From positions 310,001-374,000 of the forward strand of contig NZ_CABJFS010000001.1 in assembly GCF_902364945.1 (NCBI RefSeq): a stretch of 64,000 nucleotides of DNA, given 5' to 3'. Positions 17,593-25,910 of the stretch are shown in pieces (within the stretch, counting starts at the first letter, position 1; the number at the start of each line of letters is the position of its first letter). Under the pieces are notes generated by a model, which did no database searches, was not told the origin of the DNA, and saw only the letters and a program-made list of their open reading frames with translations. The position numbers and the translations under genes are program-made. The DNA comes from Collinsella aerofaciens. GTDB taxonomy: Bacteria; Actinomycetota; Coriobacteriia; Coriobacteriales; Coriobacteriaceae.

Positions 17593-19461
17593 ATGTGCGG
17601 TTTTGTCGGTTTTACCGGTACAGATGAACAGAGTGAGCTGGTTCTCACGGCCATGATGAATCGCATCATCCACCGTGGTCCCGATATGGGCGGCCAGCAT
17701 ATCGTCGACAACGTTGCCCTTGGCTTCCGTCGTCTTTCGATTCTTGATCTTTCCGAAGCTGGAGCTCAGCCCATGTCGAGCGACGACGGCAAGGTCACGA
17801 TTGTCTTCAACGGAGAGATCTACAACTTCCAGGAGCTTCGCGCCGAGCTGGAGGCAGCCGGCTACGCCTTCCACTGCAACGCCGATACCGAGGTCCTGGT
17901 ACACGGTTACGAGGAGTGGGGCGAGGACCTGGTCAACCGCCTGCGCGGCATGTACGCGTTCGTGATTCACGACCAGAACAAGAACAAACTCTTTGGCGCT
18001 CGTGACATCTTTGGTATCAAGCCGTTCTATTACTACCAGGCATCCGATGGCTCGCTGCTGTTTGGCTCCGAGATCAAGAGCTTCCTGGACCATCCCAAGT
18101 TTGAGAAGGCTGTCAACCACGACGCGCTGCGCCCCTACCTGACGCTGCAATTCCCCGCCACGGAGGAGACCTTCTTTAAGGGCGTGTTCAAGCTTGCCCC
18201 GGCGCATTGCTTTACGTATGACCTGACGACCAACGCCATGGACATCAAGCGTTACTGGAGCTGCGACTTTACCGACGACAACTCCAAGACCTTCGAAGAG
18301 TACGTGGACGAGTGCGACAAGGTCGTGCACGAAAGCGTCGCTGCGCACCGAATCGCCGATGTTAAGGTGGGCTCGTTCCTTTCTGGCGGCGTCGACTCCA
18401 GCTACATTGCCGCCTGCCTCATGCCCGACACCACGTATTCTGTCGGCTTCGATTACAAGAACTTCAACGAGACCAACTACGCTGCCGAGCTTTCCGACAA
18501 GCTGGGCATCAAGAACGTGCGCAAGATGATTACCGCCGACGAGTTCTTCGATGCACTACCCGATATCCAGTACCACATGGACGAGCCGCAATCGAACCTG
18601 TCCAGCGTTCCGCTGTACTATCTGGCGCAGATGGCTTCCGAGGAGGTCACCGTCGTCCTTTCGGGCGAGGGTGCCGACGAGCTGTTTGCCGGCTATGAGT
18701 GGTACGAGGACACCCCCGAGATGCGCTCCTTTAAGAAGCGCGTGCCGCTCGGCGTGCGTCGCGCCCTGGGCTCACTCGTTCAGCATCTCCCCTACTTTAA
18801 AGGCCATAACTTCCTGACGAAATGCGCCGAGGTTCCCGAGCGCTGGTATGTGGGTCAGGCAAAGGTGTTCGACCCGTCCGAGGTCGACGAGGTGCTCAAG
18901 CCTGCTTATGACACCGGCAAGAACGCCGCCGAGATGTGCGCCGAGTACTACAAGCAGGTTCCCAACTGCTGCGAGCTTTCCAAGAAACAGTATCTGGATA
19001 TGAACATGTGGCTGCCGGGCGACATTCTGCTCAAGGCCGACAAGATGTGCATGGCGCATTCTCTGGAGCTTCGCGTCCCGTTCCTGGACAAGAAGGTCAT
19101 GGAGTTTGCCGAGCACATTCCCGCCAACTACCGTGTTAACGAAGAGGGCTGCAAGCTTGTCCTGCGCCACGCCGCCAACCGCACGCTGCCCGATGAGTGG
19201 GCAACGCGCAAGAAGGTGGGCTTCCCCGTACCGGTCAAGTTCTGGCTGCGCGAGCAGAAGTATTATGACTACGTTAAGGAGTACTTCACCGCGCCGTGGG
19301 CTGCCGACTTCTTTGACACCGATGCACTCATGAAGCTGCTCGACGATCACTTTGAGGGCCGTGCGCTCAACCAGCGCAAGATCTATACCACGCTGACGTT
19401 CCTCATCTGGTACAAGCGCTTCTTTATCGACGAGGACACGGACGCAGAAGTCGCCGCGTAA
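17593..19461 (+). CDS. asnB: Asparagine synthase (glutamine-hydrolysing)
   Basis: 622 residues. It makes Asn from Asp, ATP and Gln. Class II glutamine amidotransferase domain begins at the catalytic Cys2 (MCGFVGFTG), with RRLSILDLSEAGAQPM and the VFNGEIYN motif. The synthetase domain has the PP-loop SGGVDSS near residue 264 and SGEGADELFAGYEWY. AAAGGATC precedes ATG 17593, which must be the start because Cys2 is the nucleophile. It is followed by tRNA-Val. It could make free Asn for protein synthesis or supply amidation chemistry; the former is more likely. Confidence 0.95.
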   Translation: MCGFVGFTGTDEQSELVLTAMMNRIIHRGPDMGGQHIVDNVALGFRRLSILDLSEAGAQPMSSDDGKVTIVFNGEIYNFQELRAELEAAGYAFHCNADTEVLVHGYEEWGEDLVNRLRGMYAFVIHDQNKNKLFGARDIFGIKPFYYYQASDGSLLFGSEIKSFLDHPKFEKAVNHDALRPYLTLQFPATEETFFKGVFKLAPAHCFTYDLTTNAMDIKRYWSCDFTDDNSKTFEEYVDECDKVVHESVAAHRIADVKVGSFLSGGVDSSYIAACLMPDTTYSVGFDYKNFNETNYAAELSDKLGIKNVRKMITADEFFDALPDIQYHMDEPQSNLSSVPLYYLAQMASEEVTVVLSGEGADELFAGYEWYEDTPEMRSFKKRVPLGVRRALGSLVQHLPYFKGHNFLTKCAEVPERWYVGQAKVFDPSEVDEVLKPAYDTGKNAAEMCAEYYKQVPNCCELSKKQYLDMNMWLPGDILLKADKMCMAHSLELRVPFLDKKVMEFAEHIPANYRVNEEGCKLVLRHAANRTLPDEWATRKKVGFPVPVKFWLREQKYYDYVKEYFTAPWAADFFDTDALMKLLDDHFEGRALNQRKIYTTLTFLIWYKRFFIDEDTDAEVAA

Positions 19462-19518
19462 GTTTCGTTATGAATTAGCGGTGAACAGCATAGGGTTTCC
19501 GCTATACTCAATCCCTGC

Positions 19519-19594
19519 GGGCGATTGGCGCAACGGTTAGCGCAGGTGCTTTACACGCACAAGGCTGGGGGTTCGAATCCCTCATCGCCCACCA
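19519..19594 (+). tRNA. tRNA-Val (anticodon TAC)
   Basis: A 76-base cloverleaf with acceptor GGGCGAT/ATCGCCC, D loop AACGGTTA, anticodon loop TTTACAC, T loop GGTTCGAATCC and encoded CCA. Base pair 27-43 would be G-A, a minor deviation. The last 18 bases are repeated at 19762-19779. Confidence 0.95.
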
Positions 19595-19603
19595 TTGAAT
19601 TGG

Positions 19604-19634
19604 AAACGGTCCTCGAAAGGGGACCGTTTTTGTT
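19604..19634 (+). terminator. Rho-independent terminator of tRNA-Val
   Basis: AACGGTCC and GGACCGTT pair around a short loop, followed by a T-rich run, beginning 10 bases after the tRNA. Confidence 0.9.
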
Positions 19635-19651
19635 TGGGCCCATTTCATGGG

Positions 19652-19745
19652 ATTCGAACCCGCAAGGGTGCGGAGCTGAGGAAACGCGAAGCGTTTTCCA
19701 GCGCAGCACGCGAGGAGCGAAGCGACGAAGCGGAAGCGGGCGGCG
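19652..19745 (+). repeat. 94-bp direct repeat, copy 1
   Basis: Begins ATTCGAACCCGCAAGGGTGC. It differs from copy 2 (19839-19932) at a single base. Its start resembles the T-arm of a tRNA read on the other strand. Open frames through it are not credible genes. Confidence 0.9.
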
Positions 19746-19761
19746 CCAGCCGCACGCGGAC

Positions 19762-19821
19762 ATCCCTCATCGCCCACCACTTGATTGAAAAGGCTCCCAG
19801 CGATGGGGGCCTTTCCTTTTT
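19762..19821 (+). repeat. Duplicated tRNA-Val 3' end plus second terminator
   Basis: Bases 19762-19779 repeat the last 18 bases of tRNA-Val including CCA, with no tRNA 5' part. They are followed by an AAAGGC/GCCTTT terminator hairpin (19789-19814) and a T run. The layout copies that of the real tRNA but with a different terminator sequence. Confidence 0.8.
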
Positions 19822-19838
19822 GGGCCCATCGCAGAGGA

Positions 19839-19932
19839 ATTCGAACCCGCAAGGGTGCGGAGCTGAGGAAACGCGAAGCGTTTTCCAGCGCAGCACGCGA
19901 GGAGCGAAGCGACGAAGCGGATGCGGGCGGCG
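19839..19932 (+). repeat. 94-bp direct repeat, copy 2
   Basis: 93 of 94 bases match copy 1, offset by 187 bases. Together with the duplicated tRNA end and terminator it makes a ~187-bp tandem unit. Confidence 0.9.
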
Positions 19933-19953
19933 AAATGGACCCTTGGCGAATAC

Positions 19954-20177
19954 CCGTGTGCAAAAAATGCCAAATATGAGTACTGCTACCTTTTTGGTAG
20001 CAGCGTTTTCGAAGTCATAAAAGGCAAATCCGACATTAGAACGACGACTGATAGTCCAGTTAAGCCAATTTAGTTACTGCAAAACTGGACATATGTGGCC
20101 CAACTCATCTAAAAACGCCCAATTTATATGTTACGAAGTTAGTGCCCGTACTCATATTTGCCACTTTTTGCACACGG
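19954..20177. mobile_element. MITE-like element with 30-bp terminal inverted repeats
   Basis: Ends 19954-19983 and 20148-20177 are inverted repeats matching at 28 of 30 positions (beginning CCGTGTGCAAAAA). The 164-bp interior is distinctly AT-rich compared with its surroundings, has no gene, and contains a GCTACC-TTTTT-GGTAGC hairpin next to the left end. Size and structure fit a non-autonomous MITE; no target-site duplication could be identified with confidence. Confidence 0.65.
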
Positions 20178-20209
20178 CCTATCCCAGCCATGGTAAATCG
20201 ATAGCAAAA

Positions 20210-20265
20210 CGGGCTCCAGACCGCTGAATCGTGCCGCATATGGCACGTCCGCAGTCCGGAACCCG
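20210..20265 (-). other. Nested stem structure in the argD 3' region
   Basis: Outer arms 20210-20224 and 20251-20265 pair at all 15 positions in a minus-strand RNA when three G-U pairs are allowed, but would have three A-C mismatches on the plus strand. An inner CGTGCC/GGCACG hairpin sits inside. It begins about 25 bases after the argD stop, so it is probably a 3'-UTR structure or a terminator without a U tract. Confidence 0.55.
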
Positions 20266-20290
20266 GTCCAAATTGAGTTATTGCGCTGTG

Positions 20291-21574
20291 TTAGGCCAAA
20301 ACGTCCGACAAAATCTCGATCAGGCTGTCCACGTCGGCTTCTTCGCAGACAAGCGGCGGCAGGAAACGCAGCGTGTGGGCACCAGTAGCGTTAATCACGG
20401 CGCCGGCGGCCAGCGCGCGGGCAACAATATCATGCGCATCGCCCGCAGCGTCATCCAGATCGCAGCCGAGCATTAAGCCGCGACCGCGTACCTCGGTAAC
20501 GTGCGGAAGCTTGGCCAGCGCCTGCTCCATATAAGCACCCACCTTGGCGGCATGCTCAGCGTAGTCGCCGCGCACAAGCGCGGAGAGCGTCGCGGCGCAC
20601 GCCGCGACAGCCAAGCAACTACCGCCAAAGGTCGAGCCGTGGTCGCCCGGCTTAAACACGTCGGCGATCTCCTTCTTTGCCACCACGGCACCCATGGGGA
20701 CGCCGTCGGCGATCCCCTTGGCAAGGCTCATGATGTCGGGCTCCACGCCATAGGTCTGGAATGCAAACGGCTTGCCGGAGCGGAAGATGCCACACTGGAC
20801 CTCGTCGGCGATAAGAACGGCACCCACCTCGTGTGCCAAGTCGCGCGCTGCCGCCATAAACTCCTCGGTCATGGGGTGCACACCGCTCTCGCCCTGAATC
20901 GGCTCGAGCATGACGGCGCAAATCTCGCTTCCCAGCTGCTTAAAGATTGCACGCAGCTCATCGACATCGTTGGGTGTGCAGGCCACAAAGCCGCCCGGCA
21001 GCGGACGGAAGCTGTCCTGTAGCCAATCCTGCATGGTGGCGGCAATGGTCTCGAGCGTACGACCGTGGAAGCCGCCGCGCATGCATACGATGGTGTTGCC
21101 GCCGTTACCAGCACGCTTGGCGTACAGACGCGCGAGCTTCATCGAGCCCTCGTTGGCTTCAGCACCAGAATTGGCAAAGAACGTCTCCCACACCTGCTCG
21201 CCCGCCGTCGGAGCGCCGAGCGCAGCGGCCGTGGTCTCATCGCCGGCGGCAATGGCATCGGCCAGAACGCACGCACCATCTACGTCGTCGTTGGCAAGCT
21301 TGGACAGCAGCGCCGCGACCTGTCCACGCTGCTCGATGTAGAAGTAGTTAGACACGTGCAGAAGCTTTTTGGTCTGAGCCTCGAGCGCCGAAAGCACTGC
21401 AGGATTACCGTGGCCTAGGCTACACACGCCAATACCAGCGAGAAAGTCGAGATACTCACGACCATCGTCACCGATGAGCTTCATGCCGTGGCCTTCGACA
21501 AACTCTACCGGCGAGCGACCAAAAGTATGCATAACGTAATGGGATTCGAGCGATTGTTGAGTTGCAAGTGACAT
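20291..21574 (-). CDS. argD: Acetylornithine aminotransferase
   Basis: 427 residues, class III PLP-dependent aminotransferase. It converts N-acetylglutamate semialdehyde to N-acetylornithine. Seen: FANSGAEANEGSMKLAR, the cofactor region LIADEVQCGIFRSG and the PLP lysine in SLAKGIADGVPMGAV, then STFGGSCLAVAA. Two insertions near residues 105-140 lengthen it slightly compared with typical ~390-400. Last gene of the arginine run argC-argJ-argB-argD. Confidence 0.95.
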   Translation of the reverse strand: MSLATQQSLESHYVMHTFGRSPVEFVEGHGMKLIGDDGREYLDFLAGIGVCSLGHGNPAVLSALEAQTKKLLHVSNYFYIEQRGQVAALLSKLANDDVDGACVLADAIAAGDETTAAALGAPTAGEQVWETFFANSGAEANEGSMKLARLYAKRAGNGGNTIVCMRGGFHGRTLETIAATMQDWLQDSFRPLPGGFVACTPNDVDELRAIFKQLGSEICAVMLEPIQGESGVHPMTEEFMAAARDLAHEVGAVLIADEVQCGIFRSGKPFAFQTYGVEPDIMSLAKGIADGVPMGAVVAKKEIADVFKPGDHGSTFGGSCLAVAACAATLSALVRGDYAEHAAKVGAYMEQALAKLPHVTEVRGRGLMLGCDLDDAAGDAHDIVARALAAGAVINATGAHTLRFLPPLVCEEADVDSLIEILSDVLA

Positions 21575-21643
21575 GGGATGCCTTTCGTTGGGCGCCGTAC
21601 GGCGCAGGGCTATGGGTGCAGGGACGCGACGACCGCGGGTCAG

Positions 21644-22624
21644 CTAGACCGTCTGGAGCTTCTCGACCTCGTCGAGGTTCTCGGTCAGGCGCGCCGCAAA
21701 CGTCGAAAGCGGGTGCGGATGCGTATCGAATTCGTAGGCTGTCTCGGTGGAATGGATCACGGTGCCGACGCCAGCATCGGTCAACAGCTCCAGCAGCAGC
21801 GAGTGCGGCGTCGTGCCATTGATGATGTGGGCTCGGAACACGCCAGCGGTAAGCGCATCGACGGCGGCGCGCAGCTTGGGGATCATGCCCTTGTCGACCT
21901 CGCCGCCGTAGAGCATCTCATTGACCTCGTCGAGCGTCAGGTTGGAGATAAGCGAATCCTTGTCGCTAAAGTCCTTGTACAGACCGTCGACATCGGTCAA
22001 AAAAATCGCCTTGTGCGCATGAAGCGCCGCCGCAACGGCGCCGGCGGCGGTATCGGCGTTGATGTTGAAGAAGCCACCGTCCTCCCCCGCCGCGACCGTG
22101 GCGATAACGGGAATGTACTCGCTGTCGAGCAAACGCTCGATATAGTCGGTGTTGACGTGCGTGACCTTGCCTACGCGGCCGAGCTCTGGGTCGAGTGGCT
22201 CGGCGATAAGGGTGCCGGCGTCGCTGCCGGACACGCCCACGGCCAGGTTGCCGTGGTGGTTGAGCGCCGCGACCAGCTCCTGATTGACCTTGCCGCCCAG
22301 AACCTCGCGCACGATGTCCATGGTGGCAGGCGTAGTCACGCGCTGGCCGTTCTTAAACTCGACGGGGATGTCGTAGTGGCTGAGCGCCTCGTTGATGGCC
22401 TTGCCGCCACCGTGCACGATAACAGGGCGCATGCCGATAATCTTGAGCAGGACGATGTCGCTCATCACGTCACGACGCAGTTGCTCGTCGACCATGGCGG
22501 CACCGCCGTACTTGATAACGACCGTCTTACCGGTCAGGTTCTTAATCCATGGCAGCGCCTCGAACAGCAGCTGCGCGGTAACTTCGTTGGATTCGCTTGA
22601 GCGACAATCGCGTGCGAACTTCAT
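21644..22624 (-). CDS. argB: Acetylglutamate kinase
   Basis: 326 residues. Second step of arginine synthesis: phosphorylates N-acetylglutamate. Amino-acid kinase fold with KTVVIKYGGAAM at the N-terminus, VHGGGKAINEAL, and the C-terminal AHIINGTTPHSLLLELLTDAGVG. ATG 22624 follows ACGAGGC; a longer reading upstream has no ribosome site. This enzyme is often the arginine-inhibited step and, in some bacteria, a PII target; a glnB gene is present in this window. Confidence 0.95.
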   Translation of the reverse strand: MKFARDCRSSESNEVTAQLLFEALPWIKNLTGKTVVIKYGGAAMVDEQLRRDVMSDIVLLKIIGMRPVIVHGGGKAINEALSHYDIPVEFKNGQRVTTPATMDIVREVLGGKVNQELVAALNHHGNLAVGVSGSDAGTLIAEPLDPELGRVGKVTHVNTDYIERLLDSEYIPVIATVAAGEDGGFFNINADTAAGAVAAALHAHKAIFLTDVDGLYKDFSDKDSLISNLTLDEVNEMLYGGEVDKGMIPKLRAAVDALTAGVFRAHIINGTTPHSLLLELLTDAGVGTVIHSTETAYEFDTHPHPLSTFAARLTENLDEVEKLQTV

Positions 22625-22705
22625 AGTCTGCCTCGTCTTTCGTGTAGCTATCGCGCCGTACCTCGTTGCCCGCGATTGCAGCGGGACGCGCGGCACATCG
22701 GGACT

Positions 22706-23974
22706 CTAGGAACGGTAATCACCGTTAATGGAGATGTACTCGTGCGTGAGGTCGCAAGTCCACACGGTGGTCGCCGCGTCCCCTGCGCCCAGGTCTGCTG
22801 AGATCACGATCTCGGGCGCCTCAAAGCGACGCAGCGCCTCGTCCTCGTCAAAGGGAACGGTCAGGCCATCACGGCAGACGGGCATACCCATCATGTCGAT
22901 GGACACATCTTCTTGGTTAAACTGCACGCTGCACTTGCCGAGCGCCATGGCAACGCGGCCCCAGTTGCAGTCGTGGCCGGCGATGCAGGTCTTAACGAGC
23001 GGCGAGTTGGCGACAGCACGAGCGGCGATATCGGCCTCCTCGTCGTTCACGGCGCCGGTGATGTTAACCGTCACGAGCTTGGATGCGCCCTCGCCATCTG
23101 CGGCGATATTGCGCGCCAGGCTCTCGCACACCTCATGTACGGCAAAGGCCAGCTCGTCGAAGGCATCGGTGCCCTCGACGATATTCTCGGCATCCGCGGC
23201 AGCAGCGCCAGAAGCAAGCATGATGCAGGTGTCGTTGGTCGAGGTATCGGAATCGACCGTCACCTTATTGAAGGTCTGCTTAACGGTTGAGAGCAACAGG
23301 GTGTGGAGCGCCGCCGGCTCGACGGGGGCATCGGTAGTAATGACCGCGATCATGGTGGCCATATTGGGCATAATCATGCCCGAGCCCTTGCACATGCCGC
23401 CCACCGTATAAGCGTTGCCCGCATGGCTCGCAGCCTCACTGCGGTAGCGAACGGCATACTCCTTGGAGTGTGTATCGGTCGTCATGATGGCACGAGCTGC
23501 AGCGGCACCGCCATGGGCAGAGAGTGCCTCGTATGCAGACGGAACGGCTGTCTCAAACGTGTCGATCGGCAGAATCTGACCAATTACGCCCGTGGAGGCG
23601 ACCAGAATCTGCTGGGACTCGCAGCCGATGACCTGCGAGGCGATGTTGCAGGTCTCGCGCGCGCAGGCAAGACCGGTCTCGCCCGTGGCGGCGTTGGCGT
23701 TGCCAGAGTTGATAGAAACACCGGCGATGATGCCATAGCCCTTGTCGGCGCCGCCCAGGTTGGCACGACTCACCTGCACGGGCGCCGCACAAAAGCGGTT
23801 AGCCGTAAACACGCCGGCCCCGGGACAGGGTTTATCGGGCACGACGAGCGCGTAATCCAGGCGCTCGGGATTCTTGCGGAATCCGGCATGGATGCCCGCC
23901 GCCTTAAAGCCGGCTGCCGCCGTTACGCCGCCCTCTACGGCACGAATCTTGATATCGAACTGCTCAGCATTCAT
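22706..23974 (-). CDS. argJ: Bifunctional ornithine acetyltransferase / N-acetylglutamate synthase
   Basis: 422 residues. It recycles the acetyl group from N-acetylornithine to glutamate. The autocatalytic cleavage site with the Thr nucleophile is seen in ARAIMTTDTHSKEYAV, along with INSGNANAATG near the N-terminus and the C-terminal end HEYISINGDYRS. AAGGAG precedes ATG 23974. A long hairpin with a U6 tract lies between argC and this gene. Confidence 0.95.
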   Translation of the reverse strand: MNAEQFDIKIRAVEGGVTAAAGFKAAGIHAGFRKNPERLDYALVVPDKPCPGAGVFTANRFCAAPVQVSRANLGGADKGYGIIAGVSINSGNANAATGETGLACARETCNIASQVIGCESQQILVASTGVIGQILPIDTFETAVPSAYEALSAHGGAAAARAIMTTDTHSKEYAVRYRSEAASHAGNAYTVGGMCKGSGMIMPNMATMIAVITTDAPVEPAALHTLLLSTVKQTFNKVTVDSDTSTNDTCIMLASGAAAADAENIVEGTDAFDELAFAVHEVCESLARNIAADGEGASKLVTVNITGAVNDEEADIAARAVANSPLVKTCIAGHDCNWGRVAMALGKCSVQFNQEDVSIDMMGMPVCRDGLTVPFDEDEALRRFEAPEIVISADLGAGDAATTVWTCDLTHEYISINGDYRS

Positions 23975-24000
23975 CGTCTTTATGACTCCTTATGTCAAAC

Positions 24001-24080
24001 AAAAAATGGGCATCGGTTGGTGCGCCATGCCAGCCACAATCATGAGACCAGCTTAAGAGTGGCGCCCCACTCGATGCCCG
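24001..24080 (-). terminator. Terminator or attenuator between argC and argJ
   Basis: Minus strand: GGGCATCG pairs with CGATGCCC across about 56 bases that hold their own GAGTG...CACTC stem, followed by ATTTTTTGTTT. It would reduce transcription from argC into argJ. Confidence 0.55.
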
Positions 24081-24108
24081 ACTACCAAATCGTTAACAAT
24101 CGAATGTG

Positions 24109-25179
24109 CTACACCGGGCACGCCACTGTGGGCAAGCCTCGTCGCTCGTCAAAGCCAAAAACGATGTTGGCGCACTGGACCGCCTGGCCTGCTGCACCCT
24201 TGCACAGATTGTCGATGGCGCCCGTAGCCACCAGAACGCCCGCGCGCTTGTTGAGCGCGAGGCCGATTTGGGCGGCGTTGGTGCCGACGACCGAAGCCGT
24301 CTTGGGCTGCTGGCCGGCATCGAGTACGCGCACGAAGGTGCGACCGGCGTAGAACTGCTTGTAATGGTCGACAACGTCCTCAAGGGTCAAGGTATCGATA
24401 GCCTGCGGCGTAAGCGGCATCGTCACCGTAGAGAGCAGACCGCGCTTGAGCGGTGCCAGGTGCGGGGTAAAGACGACGCGATCGGTTAGGCCCAAGATCT
24501 GCTCGATTTCGGGCGTGTGACGATGCTTGCCCACGCCATAGGCCTCCAGGTTCTCCTCCGCGCTGCAAAAATGGGTGCGGGCGTTACAGGACTTACCGGC
24601 ACCCGTCACGCCGCTGATAGCGTCGACGATCACGGGACCGCTCTCGGCCACCCAGCCAGCGCGCACGGCAGGCGCGGCAGCAAGGCTCGTTGCGGTGGGA
24701 TAGCAACCGGCGCAGGCGACCAGTACGGGCTTGCCGTCGGCGTGGTCGGATGCAGCGGTCTCCAAATCCTGGCAGAACAGCTCGGGCAGACCAAAGGCGC
24801 GGGTCTTGAGTAGCTCGGGGCTCGTGTGCTCGGCGGCATACCAGGCCTCAAAGGTGGCCGGATCGCTCAGGCGATAGTCGGCCGAGAGGTCAATGCAGGA
24901 GACTCCCGCGGCAAGCAGGGCGGGCACCTGCGCCATGGCGGCCGTGTGCGGCACGGCCAAAAAGACCGCATCGCAGTTCTTGAGCTCGGGGGCGTCATGC
25001 GTCGTGAAGACAAGATCGCTTACGCCGGCGAAACTCGGATACACCGCAGACAACGGCTGGCCGGCATCGGCGTTGGACGTAATGGCAGCAAGTTCAAACT
25101 CGGGATGACCGAGGACGAGGCGAATGAGCTCGGCGCCGGCATATCCAGCCGCACCGACGATTCCAACCTTTAAAGACAT
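24109..25179 (-). CDS. argC: N-acetyl-gamma-glutamyl-phosphate reductase
   Basis: 356 residues. NADPH-dependent reduction of N-acetylglutamyl phosphate. Seen: dinucleotide-binding VGIVGAAGYAGAELIRLVLGHP (part: VGIVGAAGYAGAELI), catalytic cysteine in LVACAGCYPTATSLA, and APLKRGLLSTV. AAGGAG precedes ATG 25179. First gene of the arginine cluster, with ARG-box-like operators upstream. Confidence 0.95.
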   Translation of the reverse strand: MSLKVGIVGAAGYAGAELIRLVLGHPEFELAAITSNADAGQPLSAVYPSFAGVSDLVFTTHDAPELKNCDAVFLAVPHTAAMAQVPALLAAGVSCIDLSADYRLSDPATFEAWYAAEHTSPELLKTRAFGLPELFCQDLETAASDHADGKPVLVACAGCYPTATSLAAAPAVRAGWVAESGPVIVDAISGVTGAGKSCNARTHFCSAEENLEAYGVGKHRHTPEIEQILGLTDRVVFTPHLAPLKRGLLSTVTMPLTPQAIDTLTLEDVVDHYKQFYAGRTFVRVLDAGQQPKTASVVGTNAAQIGLALNKRAGVLVATGAIDNLCKGAAGQAVQCANIVFGFDERRGLPTVACPV

Positions 25180-25263
25180 ATCTAACTCCTTGTCTGCAGT
25201 TTATACACCAATGCGCATCCCGCAGCCGTCGTTATGAAGTGGGTTGAAACTTTAGCACCAAAA

Positions 25264-25303
25264 GATGCATATCTACGCAAATCTATTGCATATTCATGCA
25301 TTG
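25264..25303. promoter_or_regulatory. Tandem ARG-box-like operators upstream of argC
   Basis: GATGCATATCTACGCAAAT (25264-25282) and TTGCATATTCATGCATTG (25286-25303) are AT-rich imperfect palindromes about 22 bp apart, like paired ArgR/AhrC boxes (TTGCATA-type half sites). They lie about 85-125 bases before the argC start. Confidence 0.65.
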
Positions 25304-25346
25304 AAACAGTCCCGACACATTCACTCGAAGGAATTGACAAATAAGT

Positions 25347-25401
25347 GCGGGCCCCATATTGCCCAGTGCGCCTTACGGTGACGTTGCAATGTGGGGCCCG
25401 C
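25347..25401 (-). terminator. Terminator-like hairpin between the flavin-fold genes and argC
   Basis: GCGGGCCCCA (25347-25356) pairs perfectly with TGGGGCCCGC (25392-25401). Read on the minus strand it is followed by ACTTATTTGTC. It probably ends the transcript of the upstream flavin-fold genes and isolates the arg promoter. Confidence 0.65.
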
Positions 25402-25445
25402 TACATGCGAGAATTTGAATTGTCGAAGCTTGCTGAGAGAATCGT

Positions 25446-25856
25446 TTAGAGCTCGATCGGCACCCATTCGTCATGGTTGCAGATAAAGGCCTCGGGTTCC
25501 TCCACGCTAAAGAAGACGAGCGTGGGATCGCCTGCGCCCTCGTAGTGCTCGCCTAGGCGCTCCAGGTGCTTCCAGCCTGCCTCGCGCATATCGGGAGCGG
25601 CCTGGTCATCCAGACCCGCACGCCCACGCAAGATGAGCCAGCCATGGCCCGGCCACCAACTCGTGGCCTCAAAGCGTTGATTTTGCAGCAACTCTTGCCA
25701 CACGTCTTTGGTGCGCGCCGTTACAAACCACAACTTGCCGTCCTGGATCTGCGCAAACGAAAACGGACGCACATGCGGCTGCCCGTCAACGCTCGTCGCC
25801 AAATACCATGCCGGCACCGACGTCAGATACTCCAACACCGTATTCAATCCGTCCAC
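25446..25856 (-). CDS. Pyridoxamine 5'-phosphate oxidase-fold protein (copy 1)
   Basis: 136 residues in the split-barrel flavin-binding fold. Seen: VPAWYLATSVDGQPHVRPFS, DGKLWFVTARTKDVWQEL and GWLILRGRAGL. Such proteins bind FMN, F420 or haem and often act on unknown small molecules; there is no evidence that it oxidises pyridoxamine phosphate. GTG 25856 with AGGAGG at proper spacing is preferred over an upstream ATG that has none. The next gene is a paralogue. Confidence 0.8.
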   Translation of the reverse strand: MDGLNTVLEYLTSVPAWYLATSVDGQPHVRPFSFAQIQDGKLWFVTARTKDVWQELLQNQRFEATSWWPGHGWLILRGRAGLDDQAAPDMREAGWKHLERLGEHYEGAGDPTLVFFSVEEPEAFICNHDEWVPIEL

Positions 25857-25910
25857 GTTTCCTCCTGTCACCTGACCAGTCTTTTTGGAATGGGTAGTCA
25901 ATTTGGGAAA

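Noticed and set aside
19652..19932. CRISPR array
   Set aside because: Only two long direct repeats with one spacer-sized gap that is itself a tRNA-derived duplicate; not a CRISPR pattern. No cas gene nearby.
19525..20020. Several small frames over the tRNA-Val repeats
   Set aside because: They translate tRNA and repeat sequence; typical over-calls near tRNAs.
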